Assembly: GCF_902459465.1 (NCBI RefSeq)
Contig: NC_047070.1
Coordinates: 5,320,554-5,384,553 of the forward strand
Direction of reading: 5' to 3'
Length of the DNA: 64,000 nt
DNA from: Asterias rubens
Taxonomy: Eukaryota; Echinodermata; Asteroidea; Forcipulatida; Asteriidae
The notes under the pieces are model-generated. The model had not been told where the DNA came from. It saw nothing but the letters and a program-made list of their open reading frames with translations, and made no database searches. Positions 52,401-63,658 of this stretch are shown one piece after another. The position numbers and the translations under genes are program-made. The first letter of the stretch is position 1; each line of letters opens with the position of its first letter.

Positions 52401-55400
52401 AATCCAACCTGAGTAATATGCCTGTGACTTTTTTTCACAGCTTGGGAAAGTACTGAGTATACAGTGTTAACACACATGAGTGTTAAAAAAAATCTTATCC
52501 CGATACAAATATCGATCTATTAAAGACACTGGACACTATTGGTAATTGTCAAAGACCAGTCGTCTCACTTGGTGTATCTCAACATGTATGCATGAAATAA
52601 CAAACCTGTGAAAATTTGAGCTCAATTTTTTGGTCGTCGAAGTTGCGAGATACATGTATGAATGAAATAAAAAAACACCCTTGTCACACAAAGTTTTGTG
52701 CTTTCAAACGCTTGATTTTAAGACCTCAAATTCTAAATCTGAGGTCTCGAAATCAAATTCGTGGAAAATTACTTCTTTCTCGAAAACTACGTCACTTCAG
52801 AGGGAGCTGTTTCTCACAATGTTTTATACTATCAACCTCTCCCCATTACTCAAAATGAAGAAAGGTTTTATGTCCACTGCCTTTAAAACATAAAATTAGT
52901 TTGAGTTCTAAAATTGTTCTTCGTTGTTGTTTTCCTCTTTGAAGTTGCTGTCCCGCATCACAAAGCTCGGATGGTTCGATAGTGAGAAAGACAACTGGGT
53001 CTTCAGAGATGTCATTGATGATGTCTCCAAGTTCCTACAGGTATGCCCACTTCATCATGTGTTGATTTGTCTTCCTCAGTTCAAATCAGTGCACATGGCT
53101 CCGGACAGGTTTTCTTTAGTGGTGAAACAAACTATTTTTCCTGGTGCATGTAGTGCGGACAAGGTTGTTTCTTCTGTGCACAGAGTGTACACTTAAACGG
53201 TTTAACTTTTTTGTAAATCATGTTTTTGTTTGTGTTGTGTGTCGTACCCTAACCCTAATCCAAACACTTAAAGCAGAAAAGTGTGCTTAGCATAGTTTGT
53301 CTGCTGAGCACAAGTTAACAGGGAACCAGTAGCAAACAATGTCAGAACATTGTATTTTGGCTGCTAACCGTTTTGCTCGGACATTCTTTGCCGTCATTAT
53401 AATACAAACAACTTGTTTTGACATGGTTTATTTACAGGGTTCTGTGGACCATTTTGTCATCGGTGTGCAGTTAATGTCTCAACTAGTCAACGAGATGAAT
53501 CAGGTTGGTTTTAACTTGGCTGGCTCGACAATTGGACTTCCCCCCCCCCATCACTGACGTCACACAGCCATTGTTACTGTCATGCAGGTCTGGAATAATA
53601 GGCCACGGTCCGTTGCCCCAGGGCCAAATTTAATAGAACTGCTTGAGCAGAAATATTGCTTTTAACAATTTTCTGCTAAGCAGATTTGATCAGGGTACCA
53701 GTCACAGATTGTAGTTGTGACATGGTAGTTTGGCTGGTAATCTTATTCTGGTAAGCATAATTTTGGTATGCTTAGCTCCTTTTTGTGCTTAAGCACTAAG
53801 CTACTCTATTACATTGGGCCCAGGTCTTGGCCTTGGTGCCCCTTCGAAAGTTTCCAATTGACTTCCAGATTTTCCCAAAGGAAGTGCCCTTTGCAAAATG
53901 AAAATGGCCTTGCCTTTTAAAAGATGAAATTCCAGGCCTGCGTCATGGTGACACTGCTCCTTTAATGTATTGTAGAAGTCAATGGTCTTTGCTTTTGAAA
54001 TAATAATAATAATAGTAAAAATTTATATAGCGCCATATCCATCGAAAACAATGCTCCATGGCGCTAATACAGAGAAACAATTAAAATATAGATAAAAAAA
54101 CAACAAGGTATGAAGATAAGTTTAAAATCAGCAACAACAAACAACCAAGTGTACAATGACCAGCAATTAAAGAAATAAACAATATACAATGGAAAAGTTA
54201 TAAACAACAATAGGAGTATGCACAATTTTAAAATGCAAAGAGATTGTACAAACAGACCAGCTGTGACCATAAATGTGCACTGTTGTACCGGTTTGAGCAC
54301 ATTACACCAATGCTTCGTTGTCATTTATATTGGGCTGCTTGTTTGCTACATGATTATTTTCAAATCATTTTTTTGACCTTCTAAGGTCTTCATGGCCTTT
54401 CTCCAAAGTACTTACATGATCTTGTTACCATTCGGGATCTGCTTATCAACTTAGGTCAGGGATTAATGACTAGCCTGTTCTTAGATTAACACCCTGAAAA
54501 ATGTCAGCTACATTTGGTGATAGGGCTTTTCTGTGGCAGCCCCTAAGCATTGGAATGCGCTACCGTCGCATGTTATGTAGTGAATGGAAACTTGCCTCTG
54601 TTAATTGTGAGATACAAATTAATTTTTTCTATGCCGCATTTAAGTGTGTGTTTTTAATGGTTTTGTTCTTTTGTGTCCTTTGTTTGTGTTTTCTTCTATG
54701 GTCTTTTGCAGTTAGTTTAGATTCCTAATACATAATATATACATGAAGGTGGGGTCTGTCTCATGAAAAGATAAAAACCCCATTACCGATGCCAGCAGGG
54801 ATAGGCCGTTGTGCAATAAGTAACTTTTAGTTATCTGCCGTTGGCGGGACAGTCAGGTCCCCATACTGTTGTTTGGGCACAAAACTGGTGACTAAATTTT
54901 TGTTTTTGCTTTTCTTGAATTTTGTGCATTTCAACATGTGTTATGCGCTTTTGATCATTTGTATGTAAGAGGAGCAATATAAATTGGAATTTTTGTTGTT
55001 ATAATTATTATTGTTTAGTATGACATAACATGTTTGTCGATATAAACTACACTGTCTCATTTTCCCTACAGCCAGATTCTGTGAGACCCCTTGGGCAAAC
55101 ACAGCCCCTTTAATGTAGCGGGGCAGAGTCAATGACCTTTGAAATAAGCATTAATTAGTAAATAATACTTGGTTCTTATAGCGCTTTATCACACCCCTTA
55201 GAGGCATAGCAAAGCGCACAGTATTTTTCCTGAAAGAAATGTTGAGCTGCGTTTCTGAAGTTTGACGTTTTCCTTTAAAGCACCATGTAATTGTTTACAA
55301 GGTGCTGTGGCGCAATATGCTGCCGATCAAACCAGGAACACTGAGGCGAACCCGTTGTGCACTGTTTTGTTTTGCATGCATTACACAACACACGGGACCA

Positions 55401-58400
55401 ACAGCTTTTTGTTCCATTCGATGGATGAAGCATTATGGTTAAGTGTCTTGCTTAAGGACACAGGTGTCACTACTGGGACTCGACCCCACACTCTGCTGCT
55501 CAGAAACACCAGGGGCGGATTACACCAAGCGGTCTTAAACCAGTCTATGCGCTATAGCCGGCTAACTTGAGACGCGCTTAGACAGTCTTTAGTTATAGAC
55601 CGATTGCAATAGCGCGGTCTATAATTATAGCCAGTCTTAAATCTTAAGCCTGCTCTGAGCTGGCTATAATCGGTCTTTGTTTTAGTTTTTAAAGATGGCG
55701 CTGCATTTGTTAGTTGTAGATGATTTGATACAAAGAGCTCTAGGATGAGATTGTATTTTAGAAATAGATTACACCCATGGGAGGCATTATGATGATGATC
55801 AAGGTGACCGTATCGTAAATTTATGTTCCCAAAAGTAAAAATAATACAACTCACAGATTTGATATCCGATGATTTAAACCAAAGCAATAAGAACAATGCC
55901 GTACCGCCAGTGCCTGCAGAGTGCTAAGTATTATGGGACATTTGTTCGTATTTCATTACTTTTCACCGACTTATCTCAGACCAGCTTATTGTAACAGGCT
56001 TAATGACTGACTAAGCTAAGACCGTCTAAGGCAGATAGCCTGCTATAACTGACTGGTCTTAGACTGCTGATTAAGACCGTTTTATTGCAATCCGCCCCAG
56101 AGCTTGAGTCTGTCTAGAGCTTTAAAGTGCTAGGCCATGACAGGCCATATGCGCCTCTCTTTATATTTGCATGACGCATAATTCTTACCCAAAATTAGGC
56201 TATGGTCACACGTCCCCCATCACTTGCAGTGGCTGCGCCCATGGCCTTGTTTTGAGTTAGCATTGTGACGTACCTCATGCATAAATATTAAGAGAGGCTT
56301 ATAGTAACACATAGCATGTTTGTCTTGTTTTCCCTGCAGCCTGATACTGTGAGACCGCTCACCAAACATCGGAAGATTGCGTCTTCATTCCGTGACTCTG
56401 TCCTCTTTGATATCTTCACCCTTGCCTGCAACCTCCTCAAGCAGGTCAGTCAATCCCACCAAAATAAGGTTTACGGGTCACTATTGGTTGTTACTCATAA
56501 AAGTTGTAACAAGCAATCATAAACAATAGAAAAACTAAGACTTCCATTTGGGATTGAACCAAAGAAAGTTCACTAAAGCAGGATTGGATTCTGCTATTCC
56601 AGGTTTAACGTGCCGACACTCTACCAATTGAGCTATCTAGCCCAGTTGTTGGTGGTGCCTTATATTGTCAATATCTTTCTTCAGTGATGCCAGTCCCGAC
56701 TGGCATCCCTGAACAAAGATAAATATTGAAGTCTTATATAGTGCACGCATCTACTAAACAAGGTACTCAAGACAGAAAGATATGTTATTGCAGTGATGAG
56801 TTCTGAGACCCAATTATTTAGTACCTTATAAGGGTTTACAAGGTGCTACGCCGGGTACAGCAGCCACAGCCAGGAACACTGGGGCGAACCCCTGCTCTTT
56901 TCGATAAGTGCACTGGGTTCTTTTACTTGCGTTACGTCCCATCCGAAGGACGAAGCAATGGTTAAGTGTCTTGCTTAAGGACACAATTGTCACGGCTGAG
57001 GATTTTGACATTATAGGTTGACCACCAACATCAGGGCTAGATTGCATTTTGTAAAGGTATCCGGAGGTCACAGGTTCAACACTTTTTCGTTGTTCACCCC
57101 AAAAGTAGTTAAAATTTACCCAGTCAGTTTCTCCGGTAACATAAAACTTCATTGGAAAAGGGAACAATAATTTTGTCTGTAGTTTTGAAAAGGGCAACCT
57201 AAGATAATATTTTGTTTTGATTGTTGTTGTTGTGGTTTTAACCAACTAAGTTGAATTGTTCAAATCAAATCACTCAACATTTATTTCCGTACAAACACAA
57301 TATACAAACAATAGGATATTTTGTAGGACACCGTTGATTATGATCACATTTGTTGTTTCTTAAAGGGAAGGTTCACATTTTGTAATTACTCAAAACAAAT
57401 ATTAACTTAAAACTGACTTGGAGAGCTGTTGATAGTATAAAACATTGTGAGAAATGGCTCCCTTTGAAGTAGCATAGATTTTGAGAAAGAGGTTATTTCT
57501 CACTAAAATAATAAAAGACTTCTAGCCAGAAGTCTTTTATTCCTATCTGAAAGCACACTAATTCCTATCTGAAAGCACACTAACAAGGGTGTTTTTTCTC
57601 TCATCGTTTTCTCGCAACTCCGATGACCAATTGAGCTCATTGTCACAGGCTTGTTGTTTTATGCTTATGTTGGGTTACACCAAGTGAGAAGACTGGTCTT
57701 TGACAATAACCAAAGGTATACCTTCCTTTAAAAAAAATTGCAATTTAATTTTAACCAACATAGAGGCCTCACAGAATAGATAACCCATTTGACATTCCGT
57801 GTTACTGAAATCTCTCTCCATGTTGTGTCCATCCAGGCGTCAAAGGAAGGTGTCGACTTCAACGACGAAAACAAACGCTCCCTCATGACCCAGCTCTTGC
57901 GTTTGACCCAGAACTGCTTAACCTTTGACTTCATCGGCACCTCAACAGATGAGTCGACGGACGACAACTGCACTGTGCAAATACCCACTGGCTGGAGAAC
58001 AGGTAATAGTTCAAAGTTGAAGATTATAGGAACATTACAGAATTGGTTAGAAAAAAACTTGTCTTAGATAACAGATTAATAATAATAATAATTATAAACA
58101 GCATTTAAAATACGCTCTACTTAGAAAACTTAATCACAGCGCTAACAAAAATATTTAGTACAGGAAAATAAATAAATAAATTAATGAAAAATCAATTGAA
58201 TTCAATTAAATTAAATGAAAAGAAAGCCACCAGAGTACAATAAGTTGATTAATGTTGAAATAGGTATGTTTTGATCATTTGCTTGAATTTGTCGGTTGAT
58301 TTGGCATTTTGGATAGAGCGTGGTAGACTGTTCCACTCCTTTGCTGCAGTGACTGTAATAGTTCTATCACCAGCCTTGTTACGGGTGCGTGGGACAGTCA

Positions 58401-61400
58401 GCTGGAATGGGTTGGTGCTAGACCGTAGGTTAGGTCTTGAAGGAACATAATGTATCGCAGGACTGCATGTAATATGGTGATTGGTTGTGAAATGATTTGA
58501 AAACCAAAAGTAATAACTTGTAACGAATGCGCTTAGAGATTGGTAGCCAATGTAGTGACTGCAATAAAGGGGTGCTATCAACCTGGAACAAACAATTTTC
58601 TCAATGATCTTTCGAACGAATGACAGGTTAGATATAGGCCTATAGTTATTGAGACTGTTTTTGTCTAGGGTTGGCTTTTTCAAGAGGGGTTTGATGATGG
58701 CGCAGCGAGCTTTGGTTGGGAATACGCCGTCAGTCAGTGAGGTGTTTACAATTGCAGTCAGAACTGGAAGGATGGGTGCGATGTTTTCCTTCAGCAGCCA
58801 AGTTGGAATCGGATCTAGGCCACATGACTTATTGGGTGACCCATGGATGACACGTAAAACTTCATTTTCAGTAGCTGAAATGAAGTAAGACAGTGGCTCA
58901 AAATGGATAAGTTGTGGATCACCAAAAACACACACTCTGTCGTCTAAAGAATGTAAATTGTGTCGAATTGTTGTAATCTTGTTCGAAAAGAAGAGACAGA
59001 ACTGATTGCTCAATGTTTCAGTACAATCATGGACGGGAAGTGCTGCTGAGTTTCTATGCAGGAGTGAATTCAGTGTTCTGTAGAGCTCCTTTGTGTTACT
59101 AGATGAGAGTTTCTCTTGGCAGTACCTGATCTTAGCCTGACATATCAGGTTTGATGTTTTGCGTCTTTCAAGAATGAATTCTTGAATATTTACATAAAAA
59201 CTTACATGGTCTAATGATGATGACAGTAGAAAACTTCCCTTGAAATATTTCTTTCTGAAATGTCATAATAAATAAAACTGATTTCCCGTATGGAGTTTAT
59301 CTGTTTATTGCTATTTAAAAAAAAAATCATTTAATCAATGTCATGCAAAATGTTTAAACGTTTTTTTCACTAAATTCTTGTGACCAAGATGGCCAATCTA
59401 TCCCAAACCTCAACAGAATTATCAGTATATGTATGTGGTGGAATACATAAAGTGCTTACCCTGCCAGCAACTGTTTTGTCAGCAAAAACAATTCTGTAAT
59501 GATCCTTTAAGTCAAAATTCAAGTTTATATTAAAAGATTATTGAGTTACAGGTAACTGCAACAGCTTTAATTTGACCAAAGATATTGACAAATTGTGATG
59601 ACTAACAACGTATGGCTATATAGATGTTAGTTTTGCATCGGGTATAAAGAATAGGATTTGTTTTTATACCTTACACCTAGGTTTATTAAAGGCAGTGGAC
59701 ACTATTGGTAATTACTCAAAATAATTATCAGCATAAAACCTTAATTGGTAACAAGTAATGGGGAGAGGTTGATAGTATAAAACATTGTGAGAAACGGCTC
59801 CCTCTGAAGTGACCTAGTTTTCGAGAAAGAAGTAATTTTCCACGAATTTGATTTCGAGACCTCATGTTTAGAATTTGAGGTCTCGAAATCAAGCATCTGA
59901 AAGAGTGTTATTTTCTTTCATAGTTATCTCGCAAATCCGACGACCAATCGAGCTCAATTTTTCTCAGGTTTGTTATTTTATGCTTATGTTGAGATACACC
60001 AAGTGAGAAGGCTGGTCTTTGACAATTGCCAATAGTGTCCAATGTCTTTAAGCACTGTAAACTCGGTACTTTCGCAAGTTCTGTGGAAAAAAAAATCCAC
60101 AGCTGAATCACTTGGGTGGGATTCGAACTCACGACCTTTGCATTGTTAGAGCAGATGTCTTACCACTAGATCACGAAGCTAGCCTAGTGCTAGAGGCAGT
60201 TCGAATTCTACCTTGTAGCAGCGGATAACACAAGGATTTAATACTATATAACGTTTACCATTACCCGCTGCTAAAACATAAGATTCGAACAACACCAAAG
60301 CTTGTGTCCAGGTGAACTCGACCATTCAGCAGCTACACGCCACGGTGATGGTTGTTTTAAAATCATAATATTTGTCTCTTTTCTCCACAGCTTTTCTTGA
60401 CTTCACCACAGTTGACCTCTTCTTTGAACTCTACAAATCTCTTCCCTCTGTCTTAGCTCCATTGGTGAGTATTAATAATAACAACCAGTTCGGTATAAAT
60501 ATTCCCTACTTTTTTTCAAAGGCCAAATATCATACCTGATTATAGAGGAACCTGTTTAGAACTACTAGTTTCAAAATTTCAGAACCATTTCTTATTTTAC
60601 AGGCATTGACGTGTTTAGTCCAGATTGCATCGGTGCGTCGGTCGTTATTCAACAATGCAGAGAGGGCCAAGTTCTTGTCTCATCTTGTCAATGGTGTAAG
60701 AGGCATCCTTGAAAACCCTCAGGTAAAAAAAATGAATAAATAAAAACCTCTGCGCTTCTTCCTTAACCTTTTACTGACCATTCATTTATAAATAATCATC
60801 ACAAAATGCCCAGACATTGCTATTAATTACTGTTCATTTCTTTAATCAAATTTTGTCAGTAACAATGTCAACAGAAATAACATAAAAAAAAAATGTACTT
60901 TTGTGTTAAGAAATTGGGATACTGTGTTGAACATACTACATTGAAAAATGTCATATCCGGACATGACTTTAAATTTGACCTCTTTATGTGAATGGAAATA
61001 GGCAGGGTTGTAGCTACACTAATTTGAGTGGTGGGCAATAAATCTGCGACCTTCAAGACTAACTCAAAAAATGGCCTATTTTCCAGCTTATGATCTGTTT
61101 ATTATATATTGTTTTTTTTTCATTTTGTTTAAATCTGTTGTTGATTGTGAGGCGCTGTGTTCTTTGTAGAGCGCTTTATAAATGCCATGGGTTGGATTTC
61201 ACAAAGGTAGTCCTAAGTTAGGACTAGTCCTAGGCAATGCTAAGAGATAGGACCAGTCCTAAGTTAGGACCAGTAACTCATCCTAACTTAGGACTGGTCC
61301 TATCTCTTAGCATTGCCTAGGACTAGTCCTAAGTTAGAACTACCTTTGTGAAATCCACCCCTGTATTATTATGTTTCTTGTTTGGATTTTTTTATGCTCT

Positions 61401-63448
61401 AATTTTCCAGTAGATATAGTCTCTCTGGGGTGGGTTTTACACAAAGAGTTTAGACTAGTCTTGTCTTGAGTTACATGTAGGACAAGTTACTTGTCCTACC
61501 TTAGGACTAGCCATAAGGTTTTAATATCTCCTAGGACTAGTCCTAAGTTAGGACTAATTTTTGGTGAAATCGACCCCTAATCTTTTTGTGTTTTTGTACT
61601 CAACAGAGCCTCTCAGATGCGGGAAACTATCACGAGTTCTGTCGTCTGTTGGCGAGACTCAAGTCAAACTATCAGCTGGGTGAACTCGTTAAGGTCGAGA
61701 ACTACTCGGACGTCATTGCGCTCATTGCCAAGTTCACTATTACGAGTCTACAGGTAAAGTCTTTTGTTTATGATATTTTTCTTAATAGACGGAAATTTGC
61801 ATTTGGGATGTAGAAAAACAATTTGGGTGTTACCCATATACACCGATGTGTGTCAGTACTGTCAAAATCACCGGTATATTACTCAGATGGGATTTGAACT
61901 CGCGACCCTTGCAATTCTGGAGCAGTGTCTTACCAACTAGACCACCGAGATTGCCTGGTAGATAGAGGTAAAGCTTGGGCGATATCGATTTATTTAATTC
62001 ACGATATATCGCTGACAATACATCGCGATATTCGATATAATCGCAATTAATGAAATTTGACATCACCAGTCTTCAAACTCCCAGTGAAAGTTGTAGAAGA
62101 GACAGTCATAGCATAAGAGAGGTGTTCTAATGACCTATTCTTCTGGTTTTACTCCAAACCTATGGGGAGCAAGCAAATACATCGCGATATTTAATTGATA
62201 TTGCGATATATCGCGATTATCGCGATATATCGCGGTATATTGATATTTCGATTAAAACCAAATTCATCTGATATCGAAATCGTTTCCAAATTAATATCGC
62301 GATCTTCGATAATATCCTGATATTGCCCAAGCTTAGATAGAGGCAGTTTGAATCCTATATTTTAGCAGTGGGTACCACATTTATTAAATAATAGAAATTT
62401 GCACTGGAGAGAAAGAATATTCATTTGGGTTTTACCCAAATACACCGATGTGTGTTAGCACTGTATACTCAGTACTTTCCCCTTACACCGATGTGTGTTA
62501 GCACTGTATACTCTGTACTTTCCCCTTACACCGATGTGTGTTAGCACTGTATACTCAGTACTTTCCCCTTACACCGATGTGTGTTAGCACTGTTTACTCT
62601 GTACTTTCCCCTTACACCGATGTGTGTTAGCACTGTTTACTCTGTACTTTCCCCTTACACCGATGTGTGTTAGCACTGTATACTCAGTACTTTCCCCTTA
62701 CACCGATGTGTGTTAGCACTGTTTACTCTGTACTTTCCCCTTACACCGATGTGTGTTAGCACTGTATACTCAGTACTTTCCCCTTACACCGATGTGTGTT
62801 AGCACTGTTTACTCTGTACTTTCCCCTTACACCGATGTGTGTTAGCACTGTATACTCAGTACTTTCCCCTTACACCGATGTGTGTTAGCACTGTATACTC
62901 AGTACTTTCCCCTTACACCGATGTGTGTTAGCACTGTTTACTCTGTACTTTCCCCTTACACCGATGTGTGTTAGCACTGTTTACTCTGTACTTTCCCCTT
63001 ACACCGATGTGTGTTAGCACTGTTTACTCTGTACTTTCCTGAGCTCTGTGGACAAATCACAGGCATATTACCTGAGTAATGCCTGTCGGTGGTCTAGTTG
63101 GTAAGACACTGCTCTAGAATATGATATTCTTCCTTTATATTTTAATATTTTTATTTTATTATAAATCTAGCTGCATGAAAAAATGAGAATCTCTGATTTT
63201 TTTTTTTTGTCTGCTAGGTGTGGCAGTTTGCCCCCAATAGTATTCATTACCTACTGACCCTGTGGCAGCGGATGGTGGCCTCCGTACCCTACGTCAAGGC
63301 CACTGAGCCTCACTTACTTGAGGTATATACCCCCGAGGTCACCAAAGCCTATGTGACCTCCAGAATGGATACAGTCGCTGCGATCCTGAGAGACGGACTG
63401 GAGGATCCGCTGGACGACGCCGGGATGGTACAGCAACAGTTAGACCAG
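46407..63448 (+). CDS. XPO7: Exportin-7 (XPO7/RanBP16), first twelve coding exons (partial)
   Basis: Exons are 46407-46424 (ATG, MADLEQ), 47610-47753, 50381-50474, 51222-51292, 52945-53040, 53438-53503, 56340-56444, 57837-58002, 60391-60464, 60603-60722, 61607-61753 and 63218-63448. They give 444 codons in continuous phase, and all splice sites are GT-AG. The product is a karyopherin-beta nuclear export receptor that carries cargo with Ran-GTP. Nearly invariant XPO7 blocks are visible: [126 protein letters not shown] and [20 protein letters not shown]. This is about 40 percent of the usual length of roughly 1,090 aa; the rest lies to the right. The vertebrate paralogue RANBP17 is similar, and an invertebrate single orthologue is conventionally named XPO7. 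Confidence 0.94.
47002..47110. mobile_element. Palindromic MITE family D
   Basis: Third copy, in XPO7 intron 1. The left terminus has CCCTATGG for CCGTATGG. Confidence 0.86.
49528..49785 (+). other. Possible transposase-like remnant
   Basis: An open frame (49528-49710) is followed, in another frame, by [20 protein letters not shown] ending at a GTAAGT. The ending faintly resembles the start of PIF/Harbinger nucleases. Nothing else supports it. Confidence 0.25.
49917..50331. mobile_element. Foldback MITE family B, full length
   Basis: TTAA-bounded. The apex is AACCAGTTATGCTATGACTA facing ATATTATAACTGGTTAAT. It ends 50 bp before XPO7 exon 3. Confidence 0.85.
50628..51012 (-). mobile_element. 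MITE family A, full length
   Basis: TTAA-bounded copy in XPO7 intron 3, about 150 bp downstream of exon 3. Confidence 0.87.
51339..51771. mobile_element. Foldback MITE family B
   Basis: Strong central palindrome ACATATTAACCAGTTATGGT / ACCATAACTGGTTAATACGT. It starts about 45 bp after exon 4 of XPO7. Confidence 0.83.
51917..52290 (+). mobile_element. MITE family A, variant subfamily
   Basis: Has a different core with the hairpin AAAAGACTTCTAGCTAGAAG in place of GAGACCTC. It shares this core with the copy at 57360. Confidence 0.8.
52520..52888 (-). mobile_element. MITE family A, full length with short internal deletion near right end
   Basis: Ends 57 bp upstream of XPO7 exon 5, so it sits close to the branch-point region. 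The ATTTTGAGTAATTACC segment at the right is missing. Confidence 0.84.
53630..53822. repeat. Foldback family H
   Basis: AATTTAATAGAACTGCTTGA to AGCTACTCTATTACATTGGG, in XPO7 intron 6. Confidence 0.6.
53810..53948. repeat. GGCACCAAGGC..AGGCCTG repeat
   Basis: Sequence around TTGGTGCCCCTTCGAAAGTT and AAAATGGCCTTGCC recurs, on either strand, at about 11545-11690, 19325-19460, 25005-25145, 28125-28262 and 30165-30345. Confidence 0.6.
54495..54600 (+). mobile_element. LINE 3' end remnant
   Basis: ATTTGGTGATAGGGCTTTTC, then CAGCCCCTAAGCATTGGAAT GCGCTACCG, is a decayed FGDRAF..AP.HWNALP segment. Confidence 0.5.
55072..55104 (+). pseudogene. Relic duplicate of XPO7 exon 7
   Basis: A TTTCCCTACAG acceptor is followed by a sequence reading [13 protein letters not shown] then stop. 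The true exon 7 at 56340 is preceded by TTTTCCCTGCAG and begins [12 protein letters not shown]. Upstream, both carry CATGTTTGTC. Only about 30 bases of exon survive and no matching donor is present, so it would be skipped or would truncate the protein. Confidence 0.5.
55260..56146 (-). mobile_element. SINE-L copy split by a foldback element
   Basis: The body is 55260-55512 (CACCATGTAATTGTTTACAA to TCAGAAACACCAG). The remaining head is 56099-56146 (AGAGCTTGAGTCTG to TAGGCCATGACAGGCC). The two halves are separated by 55513-56098. Confidence 0.78.
55513..56098. mobile_element. Foldback/TIR element nested in a SINE
   Basis: Termini GGGGCGGATTACACC and ATTGCAATCCGCCCC are inverted. The subterminal arms carry GGTCTTAAACCAGTCTAT and its near complement GACTGGTCTTAGACTGCT. 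The centre is unique-looking and contains TTAGTTGTAGATGATTTGAT. Confidence 0.78.
56545..56645 (-). mobile_element. SINE family N copy in XPO7 intron 7
   Basis: GTTTAACGTGCCGACACTCT then ACCAATTGAGCTATCTAGCC. Confidence 0.62.
56740..57005 (-). mobile_element. SINE-L copy lacking the tRNA head
   Basis: TTATATAGTGCACGCATCTAC, AGGGTTTACAAGGTGCTACG and CATCCGAAGGACGAAGCAAT. It ends after GACACAATTGTCACGGCTGA. Confidence 0.7.
57360..57731 (+). mobile_element. MITE family A, variant subfamily
   Basis: Second copy of the AAAAGACTTCTAG hairpin subtype, with a local duplication ATTCCTATCTGAAAGCACAC. TTAA at both ends; it ends about 105 bp before exon 8. Confidence 0.82.
58078..59190 (-). mobile_element. 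L2/CR1-type LINE, internally deleted
   Basis: The minus-strand open frame from about 59185 to 58249 reads the RT N-terminal region ([74 protein letters not shown]). It then jumps to the terminal region ([32 protein letters not shown]). The RT palm with the catalytic YxDD is missing, so it cannot be active. The 3' end at 58080 carries an (ATT)n tail in element orientation. It lies in XPO7 intron 8. Confidence 0.85.
59686..60052 (+). mobile_element. MITE family A, full length
   Basis: TTAA-bounded copy in XPO7 intron 8. It is followed immediately by a tRNA-like SINE in reverse orientation. Confidence 0.86.
60053..60240 (-). mobile_element. SINE family T copy in XPO7 intron 8
   Basis: AGCACTGTAAACTCGGTACT, GGGATTCGAACTCACGACCT and TAGAGGCAGTTCGAATTCTA. 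Confidence 0.75.
61188..61363. repeat. Palindromic repeat family G, near-perfect
   Basis: GGTTGGATTTCACAAAGGTA to TACCTTTGTGAAATCCACCC, with both arms carrying TAGGCAATGCTAAGAGATAG. It is an almost perfect 85-bp-arm hairpin. Confidence 0.85.
61430..61577. repeat. Palindromic repeat family G
   Basis: GGGTTTTACACAAAGAGTTT to TTTTTGGTGAAATCGACCCC, ending 29 bp before XPO7 exon 11. Confidence 0.72.
61828..62395 (-). mobile_element. SINE family T copy split by a TIR MITE
   Basis: First part 61828-61968, second part 62336-62395 (GATAGAGGCAGTTTGAATCC to GGGTACCACATTTATTAAA). The MITE between is flanked by a repeated GATAGAGG. Confidence 0.8.
61969..62335. mobile_element. hAT-like MITE nested in a SINE
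   Basis: Termini TAAAGCTTGGGCGATATCG and GATATTGCCCAAGCTTA are inverted with one indel. An 8-bp direct repeat GATAGAGG lies on both sides, the size expected of hAT elements. Subterminal regions are rich in ATATATCGCGAT motifs. Confidence 0.75.
62430..63085 (-). mobile_element. SINE family T copy expanded by a minisatellite
   Basis: Begins GGGTTTTACCCAAATACACC and, after the tandem block, resumes with GAGCTCTGTGGACAAATCAC and AGGCATATTACCTGAG. A forward tRNA-like piece (GGTGGTCTAGTTGGTAAGAC) follows at 63088, so the copy appears rearranged. Confidence 0.7.
62441..63040. repeat. 43-bp minisatellite, 14 units
   Basis: Units TACACCGATGTGTGTTAGCA+CTG.. recur every 43 bp from 62441. Two main variants differ at the TATACTCAG / TTTACTCTG block. 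Reading left to right the order is A, hybrid, A, B, B, A, B, A, B, A, A, B, B, B. The unit is part of the leader of SINE family T. Confidence 0.95.
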
Positions 63449-63555
63449 GTATTTTCATTTCATTTACTTTTTTTCTGTTTTTGAAGCCAATGACTCTCAG
63501 AAAAGTGAACTTATCAATATAAACCATAAGCGAAACTGACTAGGTAAATTTTGAA

Positions 63556-63658
63556 ATGATTTTTTTGGGTTGAACAAAGAATTGACTAGAGTGGGATTCG
63601 AACCAAAGACCTCCGGATTAACGTGCCGGCGCTCTACCAACTGAGCTATCAAGCCCTA
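63556..63658 (-). mobile_element. SINE family N copy at right end
   Basis: AGTGGGATTCGAACCAAAGA, CCTCCGGATTAACGTGCCGG and CTACCAACTGAGCTATCAAG. Nearly the same as the copy at 29424. Confidence 0.68.

Noticed and set aside
58249-59013. Intact reverse transcriptase gene
   Set aside because: The frame is open, but it skips from the fingers region to the C-terminal tail and lacks the catalytic palm, so it is a deleted LINE.
62441-63040. CRISPR-like regular array
   Set aside because: The whole 43-bp unit is repeated without unique spacers, and it lies in an intron of a eukaryotic gene.
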